Shown here one piece after another: positions 1 to 7,898 of a stretch of DNA of 33,494 nt; the stretch's first letter is position 1, and the number at the start of each line of letters is the position of its first letter. This DNA comes from an uncultured Gammaproteobacteria bacterium. Lineage in GTDB: Bacteria; Pseudomonadota; Gammaproteobacteria; PS1; Pseudothioglobaceae. A program made the position numbers and the translations under genes. The notes below the pieces were generated by a model. It saw nothing but the letters and a program-made list of their open reading frames with translations, made no database searches and was not told the origin of the DNA. The stretch lies in assembly GCA_937899995.1 (NCBI GenBank), contig CALCCK010000045.1:1-33494 (forward strand). The letters are read 5' to 3'.

Positions 1-94
1 TGAGCTATAGTTAGTGGTGTGTGTGATGGTTACGGTGCGCATAATGCAAATTTCCAACTCTTTTCCCAGTTTGCGATGATCTCTTTTTTTTTTT
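1..94. other. Non-genomic read-through noise and poly-T before adapter
   Basis: Sequence outside the Illumina P7 adapter. It consists of about 80 bases with no recognisable gene, followed by a T-run that abuts the adapter. This is what is expected when the reverse complement of a read that ran through a short insert, the adapter and off its end (poly-A then random calls) is assembled. It should be trimmed and not annotated. ORF-track entries that enter this region (11..271 and the tail of 30..575) are artefacts. Confidence 0.9.
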
Positions 95-158
95 CAAGCA
101 GAAGACGGCATACGAGATAGGCTTGTGACTGGAGTTCAGACGTGTGCTCTTCCGATCT
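95..158 (+). other. Illumina P7 index adapter (artefact)
   Basis: The 64 bases match the TruSeq-style index primer as I know it: CAAGCAGAAGACGGCATACG at the left, a six-base index (AGGCTT in this orientation), and a right part ending in GCTCTTCCGATCT. The insert starts at base 159. Translated on the minus strand it gives RSEEHTSELQS, a peptide known from adapter-contaminated database proteins. This is library sequence, not organism DNA. Confidence 0.98.
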
Positions 159-512
159 TGGATAGTACGCCGACTCCACGATCGGCAATAAGGCGATCTC
201 AATCGGTAGGCCGGCCTTTTCAACTTCCTGAGTGACCAAATGTAAATACGGCTTGGCACGCTTGGTAACACGTGTTAAGTAATCAGGATTTTTCTTAAAC
301 CAATCAATATGCCAAAACAGATCTTTTTGACTAGAGGCGCTTAACGTGTAACGATTAGCGATATATCGCCATAAGTCTTTTTCAAAAATAGGTTGAACGA
401 CTTTTTGAGCTTGAATTGGCTCTATTGTTTTTTCTATAGAAATTTCAGCAGCTGTCGTACCTTCGCAAGCACTTAAAAATAAGAGTGATAAATATAGAAA
501 TCGTTTAATCAA
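159..512 (-). CDS. mltD: Membrane-bound lytic murein transglycosylase D-like lipoprotein, N-terminal part (truncated)
   Basis: Lytic transglycosylases of the MltD type cleave peptidoglycan glycan strands between MurNAc and GlcNAc at the outer membrane. About 118 residues survive before the adapter cuts the gene. They include a lipoprotein signal ending in the lipobox LSAC (Cys16 if TTG at 512 is the start), the family region HPDYLxRVxxRAKPYLH (here NPDYLTRVTKRAKPYLH), and IALLPIVESAYYP, which carries the expected catalytic Glu (about residue 113). The ORF-track start at 575 lies inside bolA and would put about 20 residues before the signal peptide. The TTG at 512, two bases after the bolA stop, gives a normal lipoprotein signal, so I prefer it, though no strong ribosome binding site is visible. 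The SLT domain remainder and LysM repeats are missing because the contig ends. Confidence 0.82.
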
Positions 513-514
513 TG

Positions 515-823
515 TTAATGTTTTGTCTTGCTTGAACACTGTGGTGAAGTGGGCGCGCCATTTTTCATTAACCACTCATCTGGTGTATAAGTATGCATTG
601 CTAACGCGTGAATATGGCCAAGCTCTTCTTTAAACAGTTGATTAATAAAACGATGACGATCAATCAATTTAAGATCGACAAAATAATTACTCACCACCAC
701 CAATTTAAAATGTGACTCTGTTGCAGGGCCAGAGTGATTAGCTGATTCGTTAATCACTTCTAAATAGGTTGGGCTTAATGCTGTCGTTAGCTGCTCAGTT
801 AAATGTTGTCGCATGTCACTCAT
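515..823 (-). CDS. bolA: BolA family protein
   Basis: BolA proteins bind [2Fe-2S] clusters together with monothiol glutaredoxins and influence cell shape and stress responses. The 102 residues follow the family throughout: ESHFKLVVVSNYF, the conserved DRHRFINQLF segment, and HIHALAMHTYTPDEW, then a short tail with SPQC as in E. coli BolA (SPPC). The length equals E. coli BolA (about 105) and exceeds the IbaG subfamily (about 85). Its start codon overlaps the stop of the upstream ferredoxin reductase (TAATG), so translation is probably coupled. A second ATG three codons in is also possible. The mltD-like gene follows two bases after the stop. Confidence 0.92.
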   Translation of the reverse strand: MSDMRQHLTEQLTTALSPTYLEVINESANHSGPATESHFKLVVVSNYFVDLKLIDRHRFINQLFKEELGHIHALAMHTYTPDEWLMKNGAPTSPQCSSKTKH

Positions 824-1833
824 TATTTTTTTCCAGTAAAAGCAAATACAAAGGCATCTGAAAAGAAGTTATCTTTAATCATACCTTGTTCAACAAAAGT
901 TTTTGCAGTAGCTTTAACCATCACTGGAGGACCACAAGCATAAATTTCATAACCAGTAAGGTCATCAAAATCACTCAAAACGCTCTCGTGTACAAAACCT
1001 GTTCTACCTTGCCATGCATCATTTGGCTCAGATAAAACAGGTACAAAATGTATATAGTCATACTCATTAGCCCATTGAACAGGTAGATCCATATATAAAT
1101 CAACTTCGTCTCTCACGCCCCAATATAGATAAATTGATCGGTTAAGTTTGGTGGCGATTGCATGTTCAATAATCGACTTAATAGGAGCTAGACCCGTGCC
1201 ACCTGCCACTAAAATAACCGGTTTTTTACTGTCTTCTCTAAAGAAGAAATCCCCTTTAGGGCCTTCGATACGAAGCAATGATTTTTCTTCTAATTCATTA
1301 AAAACAAAATTGGTAAACTTGCCATTTTCTATTTGACGCACGTGTAATTCAATCAAGCTAGAATTTGTTGGCGCATTGGCAATTGAAAAAGCACGAGGTT
1401 CAAAATTAGGGTGAATTAAGTCAACATACTGTCCAGCTAAATATTGTAGTGATTCAGAACCAGGAATCTTCAATATGATTTGAGTAACATCGTGGTTTAA
1501 ACGCTTAATACTCTCTACCTTACAGGGTAGGTTCCTAACTTCAATATCAGCAACACTATCCAACTCATTGATTACAAGTGAGATGTCAGACTTGGCTCTA
1601 CATTGGCATAATAACGCCATACCTTCAGCTACCTCTTCTGGCGTAATGCCATTAGGAATATCGCCCTCATAGCCCACTTCACCTTCAATAATCGTGGCCT
1701 TACATTTACCACAAAAGCCTTTTTGACAACCATAAGGGAAATTCAAACCATGAATGAGCGCATCGTCCAAAATAGCACTATCTCCATCGGTTCTAAAAAC
1801 TTTACCGCTGACTTGATTTTCAATTGTAAACAT
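823..1833 (-). CDS. NAD(P)H-flavin reductase with N-terminal [2Fe-2S] ferredoxin domain (AscD/phenol-hydroxylase-reductase type)
   Basis: A 336-residue electron-transfer protein. Residues 1-90 are a plant-type ferredoxin domain with ligands C36, C41, C44 and C76 (PYGCQKGFCGKCK ... LLCQC). Residues about 100-200 form the FAD-binding domain (PRAFSIAN, EGPKGDFFF). Residues about 205-336 form the NAD(P)-binding domain (GGTGLAPIKSII, YACGPPVMV). Such proteins pass electrons from NAD(P)H through FAD to the iron-sulfur cluster and then to a partner oxygenase, dehydratase or flavin. Automatic annotation often names this type CDP-6-deoxy-3,4-glucoseen reductase, but no deoxysugar gene is nearby, so the partner is unknown. 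It leads a minus-strand unit with bolA and mltD, and is divergent from miaA. Confidence 0.88.
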   Translation of the reverse strand: MFTIENQVSGKVFRTDGDSAILDDALIHGLNFPYGCQKGFCGKCKATIIEGEVGYEGDIPNGITPEEVAEGMALLCQCRAKSDISLVINELDSVADIEVRNLPCKVESIKRLNHDVTQIILKIPGSESLQYLAGQYVDLIHPNFEPRAFSIANAPTNSSLIELHVRQIENGKFTNFVFNELEEKSLLRIEGPKGDFFFREDSKKPVILVAGGTGLAPIKSIIEHAIATKLNRSIYLYWGVRDEVDLYMDLPVQWANEYDYIHFVPVLSEPNDAWQGRTGFVHESVLSDFDDLTGYEIYACGPPVMVKATAKTFVEQGMIKDNFFSDAFVFAFTGKK

Positions 1834-1861
1834 GTGTTTATATCTAATAAATTAAGTGCGG

Positions 1862-1873
1862 ACATTATAATGT
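1862..1873. promoter_or_regulatory. Symmetric -10 palindrome between divergent genes
   Basis: ACATTATAATGT is a perfect 12-base palindrome containing TATAAT on the plus strand (1866-1871) and TATAAT on the minus strand (1869-1864). It lies in the 78-base gap between the reductase gene (start 1833, minus) and miaA (start 1912, plus). Either -10 box would give a short leader of roughly 25-35 bases. No good -35 box is visible on either side, so promoter strength is uncertain. Confidence 0.5.
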
Positions 1874-1911
1874 AGGTTATAACTATTAATGCTTAGTAAT
1901 TTAAAGCCTTT

Positions 1912-2829
1912 ATGACACAATCAACCAACAAGACTGTTGTATTTTTAATGGGGCCTACTGCCTCAGGAAAAACCGATCTAGCCATTCAATTAGCACAACA
2001 ATTCAAAGCGAGAATTATCAGCGTTGATTCTGCGCTTATTTACAAAGGTATGAATATTGGTGCTGCCAAGCCTGATGCAGACACATTAATAGCCTACCCA
2101 CACCACTTGATTGATATTTGCGAACCAGACCAAGCTTATTCTGCTTATGATTTTGTCAGGGATGCTAAACAACAAATACAAACTGCTTTTAAAAACAACG
2201 AAACACCTGTTTTGGTAGGTGGCACCTCGTTTTACTTCAACGCGCTTGAACATGGTTTATCAAATTTGCCAGAATCTACCACTGAATCGAGAGAGAAATA
2301 TAATCAATTGTTAAAAGAAAAAGGTTCATCTGTACTGCACAAAGAGCTTGGAAAAATTGATAAAAAATCCGCTGATCGCATTCACCCAAATGACTCTCAA
2401 CGCGTTACACGCGCACTAGAAGTGTTTGATTTAAGTGGAAAAACACTGAGCGATCTACAAGGTAACAAAAAATCAGGTATTAATCACCCAATCAAAAAAA
2501 TTATTCTCATGCCACCGCGTAGCGAACTACATCAACGAATTGAAAAACGTTTTTTATCAATGATGGATGAGGGATTTTTATCTGAAGTTGAGCAACTTAA
2601 ACAAAACCCAAACCTCCACGAAGATTTACCCTCAATTCGCTGTGTAGGCTATCGACAAGCTTGGCAATATTTAAATAAAAAGATTGATCAAGACACCATG
2701 ATCGAAAAAGCCATTATTGCTACACGCCAATTATGCAAACGTCAAAGTACTTGGTTAAAAAGTGAAACGGATGCGTTAATTTTAGAAACGATTGATGTTG
2801 AATCAGTCGTAAATTTTATCCAGCAATAG
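1912..2829 (+). CDS. miaA: tRNA dimethylallyltransferase
   Basis: MiaA transfers a dimethylallyl group to N6 of A37 in tRNAs reading codons that start with U, the first step to ms2i6A. The 305-residue protein has the Walker A loop GPTASGKT (14-21), the DSALIYKGMNIGAAKP substrate motif with catalytic Asp39, PHHLIDI, AYSAYDFVRDA, and VGGTSFYFNALEHGLSNLP, all in the usual order, with the C-terminal IRCVGYRQAWQYL and TRQLCKRQSTWL segments. Full length for the family. No hfq follows, unlike E. coli. Instead its 3' end overlaps the end of murD (convergent) by 14 bases. Confidence 0.96.
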   Translation: MTQSTNKTVVFLMGPTASGKTDLAIQLAQQFKARIISVDSALIYKGMNIGAAKPDADTLIAYPHHLIDICEPDQAYSAYDFVRDAKQQIQTAFKNNETPVLVGGTSFYFNALEHGLSNLPESTTESREKYNQLLKEKGSSVLHKELGKIDKKSADRIHPNDSQRVTRALEVFDLSGKTLSDLQGNKKSGINHPIKKIILMPPRSELHQRIEKRFLSMMDEGFLSEVEQLKQNPNLHEDLPSIRCVGYRQAWQYLNKKIDQDTMIEKAIIATRQLCKRQSTWLKSETDALILETIDVESVVNFIQQ

Positions 2830-4114
2830 CTTGTTTAAAAGCCTCACCTCGGGCCTCAAAATTATCGAACATATCAAAACTCGCACAAGCGGGAGATAAC
2901 AAAACCACACCATCATTAATCATGCTGCTTGCCAAACTAACAGCCTCATCCATTGAATCAGCATAACTAACAATGGATTTTTTGATACCTACCCCAAGTG
3001 TTTGTGCGCTTTGCCCAATCAGCACTACACTAACAACATCCTTATCAATCAAATCAAATAATGGGGTGTAATCTTCTTGTTTAGCAATGCCGCCCGCAAT
3101 AAGTACAATATTCTCGTGTTGATCAATCAATGCATTTAAAGCCTTGATGGTAGAAATAACATTAGTTGCTTTGGAATCATTATAGTAATCTACCCCTTGT
3201 TTTTTGACCACCCATTCAAGTCGATGATCTAAACCCTTAAAGGCCTTAATACTTTCAACCATAGAATTTGTACTAAGACCAATCTGATCACCCAAAGCGA
3301 GCGCTGCCAAAACATTGGTGATATTGTGTTCCCCAATGAGTTGCATATCACCCACATACATTAATACATCATCGCCCTTTAGAAAGTAACAACTACCATG
3401 ACAAGTCACCGTACCAAAATCAGTGGGTTGTTTTGGCATATCTGCACCAAAATGTTTGGCTGATTCTTTCTTAGGGACCAGGGATTCATCAATATTCACC
3501 ACCAAGTGTTGGCAATATTGATACAAACTTAGTTTTGAATCAATATATTGATTAAAGCCGTTGTATCGATCTAAATGATCTGGTGTAATGTTGAGCACCA
3601 CACCGGTTAGTAGATTTAAATTCTGTGTGTAATCCAGCTGATAACTTGATAATTCTAACACATAATATTCAATTGTGTCGTCTAGGCAATCAAGTGCAGG
3701 TTTGCCAATATTGCCACCAATGGCTACTTTTTTATCTTCATTGGCGATCATCTCGCCCAATAACTGAGTCACCGTTGACTTGCCGTTTGAACCAGTAATA
3801 CCAATAACTGGTGCGTTGACATAGCGTGAAAACAGCTCAATATCACTGGTCACTGGAATGCCTTTTTCTCTGGCCCAAATAACAATATTTTGTGTTTGTG
3901 CAATACCAGGGCTGATAAATACTTCATCGACTTCAACCAATAAATCCTGCGTCCAATCCCCTAGTACGGGCTCTGAATCTGTAAACTCTGCTAAATAATC
4001 AGACAAAAATGGGGGTTGAGTACGACTATCAGCCAACCTATAAGCAACCTGTTGCTTTGATAAGAAGCGAGCAATAGACAAACCCGTATCACCAAGACCT
4101 AAAACCAATTTCAT
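2816..4114 (-). CDS. murD: UDP-N-acetylmuramoylalanine--D-glutamate ligase
   Basis: MurD adds D-glutamate to UDP-MurNAc-L-Ala with ATP in the cytoplasmic stage of peptidoglycan synthesis. The 432 residues show the N-terminal nucleotide motif GLGDTGLSIARFL (about 6-18), the ATP loop GITGSNGKST (about 105-114), VLELSSYQLDY, the family motif LNITPDHLDRY, and YYNDSKATNVIST with the conserved lysine region. Length matches the family (about 438 in E. coli). It stands alone here and not in a dcw cell-wall cluster (no murF, mraY or ftsW beside it), which is unusual for many gammaproteobacteria but seen in rearranged genomes. Its 3' end overlaps miaA. Confidence 0.96.
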   Translation of the reverse strand: MKLVLGLGDTGLSIARFLSKQQVAYRLADSRTQPPFLSDYLAEFTDSEPVLGDWTQDLLVEVDEVFISPGIAQTQNIVIWAREKGIPVTSDIELFSRYVNAPVIGITGSNGKSTVTQLLGEMIANEDKKVAIGGNIGKPALDCLDDTIEYYVLELSSYQLDYTQNLNLLTGVVLNITPDHLDRYNGFNQYIDSKLSLYQYCQHLVVNIDESLVPKKESAKHFGADMPKQPTDFGTVTCHGSCYFLKGDDVLMYVGDMQLIGEHNITNVLAALALGDQIGLSTNSMVESIKAFKGLDHRLEWVVKKQGVDYYNDSKATNVISTIKALNALIDQHENIVLIAGGIAKQEDYTPLFDLIDKDVVSVVLIGQSAQTLGVGIKKSIVSYADSMDEAVSLASSMINDGVVLLSPACASFDMFDNFEARGEAFKQAIAG

Positions 4115-4133
4115 GCTTTTATTTAATTTTCGG

Positions 4134-4139
4134 TATAAA
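4134..4139 (+). promoter_or_regulatory. Candidate -10 box for the YccA-like gene
   Basis: TATAAA in an AT-rich 64-base gap between the divergent murD and YccA-like genes. The expected transcript start near 4146 leaves a leader of about 30 bases that holds a ribosome binding site (TAGGA, about 4167-4171) before the ATG at 4179. No clear -35 box. Confidence 0.35.
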
Positions 4140-4178
4140 ATATGGCTATTTTACACTTTTAATTTATAGGAATAAATC

Positions 4179-4847
4179 ATGAGCACATTTTCAACAGTAA
4201 CTGCTATTGGTAACATCAAAGTTAAAAATAAAGTTTTATCAGACACCATGAGATTGTTATCTTACACACTTGTGTTTGGCGGCTTGGCATCATGGTTTTC
4301 AGTTGTTTCAGGTGCAGGCTTCGGATCAGCAATGATCAGCTCAATTGCTGCTATTGCGGTTATTTGGTTTGTTCTTCCTAAGACTCAAAACAGCAATAAA
4401 GGTATCCTGACAGCTTTTGCTATTGCTGGCTTACTTGGCTATTCAATTGGGCCTATGCTAACTTATTATTTAGCAATGCCAAATGGTGCAGATTTAGTAT
4501 TTCAAGCTTTAACAGGCACAGGGGTTTCATTTTTTGCCATTAGTTTTTACGCACAAAATACTAAAAAAGACTTTAGTTTTTTAAATGGCATGATCTTTTT
4601 CGCCATGATTGGCATTATTGTTTTGTCAATGATTAACTTCTTCTTTATCGAATCATCAGGCTTTGGTTTGTTCATGTCATTCGCAATTGTATTGATTATG
4701 GGTGCTTTCATGCTAAGCCAAATGTCATCTATTATTAACGGCGGTGAAACCAACTATATCTCAGCAACAGTTGGTTTGTATTTAGCACTGCACAATATGT
4801 TTACTAGCTTACTACACATTTTGGGTGTCTTCTCTGGTGACGACTAG
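4179..4847 (+). CDS. Bax inhibitor-1/YccA family inner-membrane protein
   Basis: A 222-residue protein with about seven hydrophobic segments. The start NKVLSDTMRLLSYTLVFGGLASWFSV resembles the beginning of YccA (NKVLRNTY...L) and the end SATVGLYLALHNMFTSLLHILG matches the family's final helix. E. coli YccA is a substrate and modulator of the FtsH membrane protease, and the wider family forms pH-sensitive cation leaks. The family call rests on the helix pattern and the two end motifs. It is followed by rppH after 23 bases, probably in one transcript. A ribosome binding site (TAGGA) precedes the ATG. Confidence 0.85.
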   Translation: MSTFSTVTAIGNIKVKNKVLSDTMRLLSYTLVFGGLASWFSVVSGAGFGSAMISSIAAIAVIWFVLPKTQNSNKGILTAFAIAGLLGYSIGPMLTYYLAMPNGADLVFQALTGTGVSFFAISFYAQNTKKDFSFLNGMIFFAMIGIIVLSMINFFFIESSGFGLFMSFAIVLIMGAFMLSQMSSIINGGETNYISATVGLYLALHNMFTSLLHILGVFSGDD

Positions 4848-4870
4848 TCATTCAGTATTAATACAAACGT

Positions 4871-5407
4871 ATGCTAGATGCTGAAGGCTATAGAGCCAAT
4901 GTTGGTATTGTCATTATCAATGACAAACAACAAATTTTCTTAGCTAAACGATACCAACAAGATTCTTGGCAGCTGCCTCAAGGTGGTATTGACGAGAACG
5001 AAACAGAACTTGAAGCTTTATTTCGTGAGCTTAATGAGGAGGTAGGTTTATCTACCGAACATGTAGAAGTGATTGCCAGAACACCGAAATGGCTACGCTA
5101 TGACTTACCTGATTATCACATTAGACGCAAACAAAAACCCATTTGCATTGGTCAAAAACAGGTGTGGTTTTTACTAAAACTCACCTGCGATGAAAGTAAC
5201 ATCAAACTTGATACCCATTCTGATATTGAGTTTGATGACTGGGCGTGGGTCGATTATTGGCATCCTATCGAAGAAGTCATCGATTTTAAAAAAACCATTT
5301 ATGAAGACATGCTAAAGGCACTTGCGCCTGTCGTGTTTGACAACCAACACAAGATCCCATCACAGTATTCTCGTCCACTAAAATGTGTGGCAATTATACT
5401 AGGCTAA
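4871..5407 (+). CDS. rppH: RNA pyrophosphohydrolase
   Basis: RppH removes pyrophosphate from the 5' triphosphate end of mRNA, which exposes it to RNase E. The 178-residue protein begins GYRANVGIVIIN and has the hallmark WQLPQGGIDENE. The Nudix box spans residues 38-60 (GX5EX7REXXEEXG: G38, E44, R52-E53, E56-E57, G59). RPLKCVAIILG closes the protein. The length is close to E. coli RppH (176). It follows the YccA-like gene by 23 bases with no obvious Shine-Dalgarno sequence. No ptsP follows. Confidence 0.95.
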   Translation: MLDAEGYRANVGIVIINDKQQIFLAKRYQQDSWQLPQGGIDENETELEALFRELNEEVGLSTEHVEVIARTPKWLRYDLPDYHIRRKQKPICIGQKQVWFLLKLTCDESNIKLDTHSDIEFDDWAWVDYWHPIEEVIDFKKTIYEDMLKALAPVVFDNQHKIPSQYSRPLKCVAIILG

Positions 5408-5443
5408 TAAACACTCATAAGCTACCTTATATCAAACCCCTAT

Positions 5444-5452
5444 TGGTATAAT
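5444..5452 (+). promoter_or_regulatory. Extended -10 promoter for hom-thrC
   Basis: TGGTATAAT is a perfect TATAAT (5447-5452) with the extended TG motif one base upstream. Predicted transcript start near 5458-5460 gives a leader of about 32 bases to the GTG start of hom at 5491, with the ribosome binding site ACAGGA at about 5475-5480. The -35 region (ACCTTA near 5424) is poor, as is usual for extended -10 promoters. No leader peptide or attenuator of the thrL type is visible. Confidence 0.55.
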
Positions 5453-5490
5453 TTGAAGCTTTATTCATTCATAGACAGGATTTAATACTC

Positions 5491-6768
5491 GTGAATATCG
5501 GAATTTTAGGCTTAGGCACCGTTGGCGGTGGCGTTGTAAACGTTCTTAACAAAAATCAAAGTGAAATTACTCGTCGTAGTGGTGCAAGTATTCATGTCAC
5601 ACACGCCGCAGTTAGAGATGTCAATCAAGATAGAATTTGCCCAACTGATCATCTTGAGCTTACTCAAGACCCTTTTGAGATTGTTAATAATACAAATATT
5701 GATGTTGTATTAGAGCTGATGGGTGGCACAGGTTTAGCCAAAGAGTTGGTTAAAGTTGCGATTAAAAATGGTAAGCATGTGATTACCGCCAATAAAGCGT
5801 TGATTGCAACTCACGGCAATGAATTACTTGCGCTTGCAAAAGATAACAACGTGCATTTATTATTTGAAGCTGCTGTGGCTGGCGGTATCCCAATCTTAAA
5901 ATCATTAGAGCAAGGTTTAAGTGCTAATAAAATTGAAATGCTGGCTGGTATTATTAACGGCACCAGTAACTTTATCCTTACAGAGATGCGTGACAAAGGC
6001 AGAGACTTTGCTGACGTATTAAATGAAGCGCAAGAACTCGGTTACGCTGAAGCTGATCCAACTTTTGATGTAGAGGGTATTGATGCAGCACACAAATTAG
6101 CAATCCTAGCTTCTATTGCCTTTGGTTGCGAATTACAGTTTGATAAAGTATCAACCGAAGGTATTAGTAAAATCAAAGGTGAAGATGTAACTTTTGCTAC
6201 TGAATTAGGTTATTCAATCAAACACCTTGGCATTGCCAAGCAAACTGATGGCAAAATCCAGATGCGCGTACATCCAACCTTAATTCCAAAAACATGCTTA
6301 CTGGCTAATGTAGATGGTGTGATGAATGCAGTCTTGGTTAAAGGCAATGCTGTTGGTCCAACCCTTTACTATGGCGCAGGTGCGGGTGATGAAGCCACAG
6401 CCAGCGCGGTGATTGCTGATTTGATTGATATTATTAAAGGCACAGTGAGTAATGACATTCTCGGTTGGCAGTCTTTTAAAACAATGACACACCAGGAAGT
6501 GGATGAGATTGAAAGTATTTTTTACTTACGCTTATTAGCCACTGATAAACCTGGCGTATTGGCTGATATCACTACAATTTTTGCCAAGCACAACATCAGT
6601 GTTGAAGCAGTGATTCAAAAACAAATTGATGCGCAAAATAACGCTCACATTGCGATTATCACCAACCAAGTAAAAACTGGTGAAATCAATGCGGCTGTTG
6701 ATGAGATTCAAAAAAATGATTTTATTCAAGAAACTGTTAAAATCATTCATGTAGAAACACTAAATTAA
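5491..6768 (+). CDS. hom: Homoserine dehydrogenase
   Basis: Reduces aspartate semialdehyde to homoserine with NAD(P)H, the branch step to threonine and methionine. The 425-residue monofunctional form has the Rossmann motif GLGTVGGG (7-14), KHVITANKALIA, the catalytic region GIINGTSNFILTEM and ELGYAEADPTFDVEGIDAAHKL, and a C-terminal ACT domain (about 346-425, LLATDKPGVLADITTIFAKHNISVEAV) for allosteric control by an amino acid. It starts with GTG, supported by an ACAGGA ribosome binding site. thrC follows after 22 bases. Homoserine kinase (thrB) is not in the window. Confidence 0.96.
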   Translation: MNIGILGLGTVGGGVVNVLNKNQSEITRRSGASIHVTHAAVRDVNQDRICPTDHLELTQDPFEIVNNTNIDVVLELMGGTGLAKELVKVAIKNGKHVITANKALIATHGNELLALAKDNNVHLLFEAAVAGGIPILKSLEQGLSANKIEMLAGIINGTSNFILTEMRDKGRDFADVLNEAQELGYAEADPTFDVEGIDAAHKLAILASIAFGCELQFDKVSTEGISKIKGEDVTFATELGYSIKHLGIAKQTDGKIQMRVHPTLIPKTCLLANVDGVMNAVLVKGNAVGPTLYYGAGAGDEATASAVIADLIDIIKGTVSNDILGWQSFKTMTHQEVDEIESIFYLRLLATDKPGVLADITTIFAKHNISVEAVIQKQIDAQNNAHIAIITNQVKTGEINAAVDEIQKNDFIQETVKIIHVETLN

Positions 6769-6790
6769 TATCAAGGATTAATAAAATACT

Positions 6791-7855
6791 ATGAGATATA
6801 CCGGTCTAATAGAAAATTACAGGGACAGACTTCCTGTTGATGACTCAACCCGAATAATCAGTTTGGGTGAAGGCAATACGCCACTCATTCGTTTGGAGAA
6901 TATTCCTGCGACCTTAGGTAAGGATGTTGATATCTATATTAAATATGAAGGTCTAAATCCAACGGGTTCATTTAAAGATCGTGGCATGACCCTGGCGGTG
7001 ACTAAAGCGGTAGAGTCTGGTTCTAAAGCTATTATTTGCGCCTCAACGGGCAACACTTCTGCTTCAGCAGCGGCTTATGCTGCGCGTGCTGGTATTAAAG
7101 CCTTTGTTTTGATTCCAGAAGGAAAAATTGCCCTAGGTAAATTAGCACAAGCTATGATTCATGGTGCTGTTATTATCCAGATCAAAGGCAACTTTGATGA
7201 TGGTATGCGTTTAGTCAAAGAAGTGGCTGATCACGCACCTGTATCGATTGTAAACTCGATTAACCCGTATCGTTTACAAGGTCAAAAAACAGCTGCTTTT
7301 GAAATTATTGAAGAGCTTGGTGATGCGCCAGATTATCATTGCTTACCGGTTGGTAATGCAGGCAATATCTCAGCACATTGGATGGGCTACAAAGAATACC
7401 ATGAAGATGGAAAAGCTGCCAAAACACCAAAAATGGTAGGTTACCAAGCAGCAGGTTCAGCCCCCTTTGTTAAAGGGGAAATGATAGATGAGCCAGAAAC
7501 AATTGCAACAGCGATTCGTATTGGTCATCCACAAAATTGGGATTTAGCACACACAGTTGAAAAAGAATCAAACGGCTGGTTTGACGCATTAACTGATGAA
7601 GAAATTCTAGCAGTACAAAAATTACTCACTGAAAAAGAAGGTATTTTCTGTGAGCCAGCATCAGCTATATCGCTTGCTGGTGCAATGCGTGATATCAAAA
7701 GTGGCAAGATTGCTGAAGGCTCTACGATTGTTTGCACACTAACTGGTCACGGATTGAAAGACCCTGATACTGCTATTGCACAATGCAAAGATGCAATGAT
7801 TACTATCAATCCAGTAATGGATGAGGTGCGAGAAGCTATTCTAAATAATATGTAA
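6791..7855 (+). CDS. thrC: Threonine synthase
   Basis: Converts O-phosphohomoserine to threonine with PLP. The 354-residue protein is of the short class common with monofunctional hom. It has LGEGNTPLIRL, the PLP lysine K62 in NPTGSFKDRG, the phosphate-binding CASTGNTSASAAAYAARAG, SINPYRLQGQKTAAFEI, GNAGNISAHWMGY and the C-terminal LTGHGLKDPD. It lies 22 bases after hom and very likely shares its transcript. An AAGGA lies about 13 bases before the ATG, which is far for a ribosome binding site, but the start MRYTGLIENYRDRLP fits the family. Confidence 0.96.
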   Translation: MRYTGLIENYRDRLPVDDSTRIISLGEGNTPLIRLENIPATLGKDVDIYIKYEGLNPTGSFKDRGMTLAVTKAVESGSKAIICASTGNTSASAAAYAARAGIKAFVLIPEGKIALGKLAQAMIHGAVIIQIKGNFDDGMRLVKEVADHAPVSIVNSINPYRLQGQKTAAFEIIEELGDAPDYHCLPVGNAGNISAHWMGYKEYHEDGKAAKTPKMVGYQAAGSAPFVKGEMIDEPETIATAIRIGHPQNWDLAHTVEKESNGWFDALTDEEILAVQKLLTEKEGIFCEPASAISLAGAMRDIKSGKIAEGSTIVCTLTGHGLKDPDTAIAQCKDAMITINPVMDEVREAILNNM

Positions 7856-7856
7856 T

Positions 7857-7881
7857 CTGGATAATATTTTTATTCAGTTTT
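7857..7881 (+). terminator. Candidate weak intrinsic terminator after thrC
   Basis: CTGGATAA pairs with TTATTCAG (8 base pairs including one G-T) around a 5-base loop, followed directly by TTTT. It starts one base after the thrC stop codon. The stem is AT-rich, so it may end only part of the transcripts before cysM. Confidence 0.35.
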
Positions 7882-7898
7882 GAATATAAATAAAAACT

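Noticed and set aside
30-158. C-terminal extension of the mltD ORF (RSEEHTSELQS onwards)
   Set aside because: Encoded by the P7 adapter and poly-T; the gene is cut at base 159 and has no true stop in this window.
11-271. ORF-track protein of 86 residues at the left end
   Set aside because: It is a translation of adapter, poly-T and noise plus antisense mltD; the DRKSTRLNSSHKPISYAVFCLKKK peptide is an adapter translation.
513-575. N-terminal extension of the mltD ORF to ATG at 575
   Set aside because: It lies inside bolA and would put a charged 21-residue stretch before the lipoprotein signal; TTG at 512 fits better.
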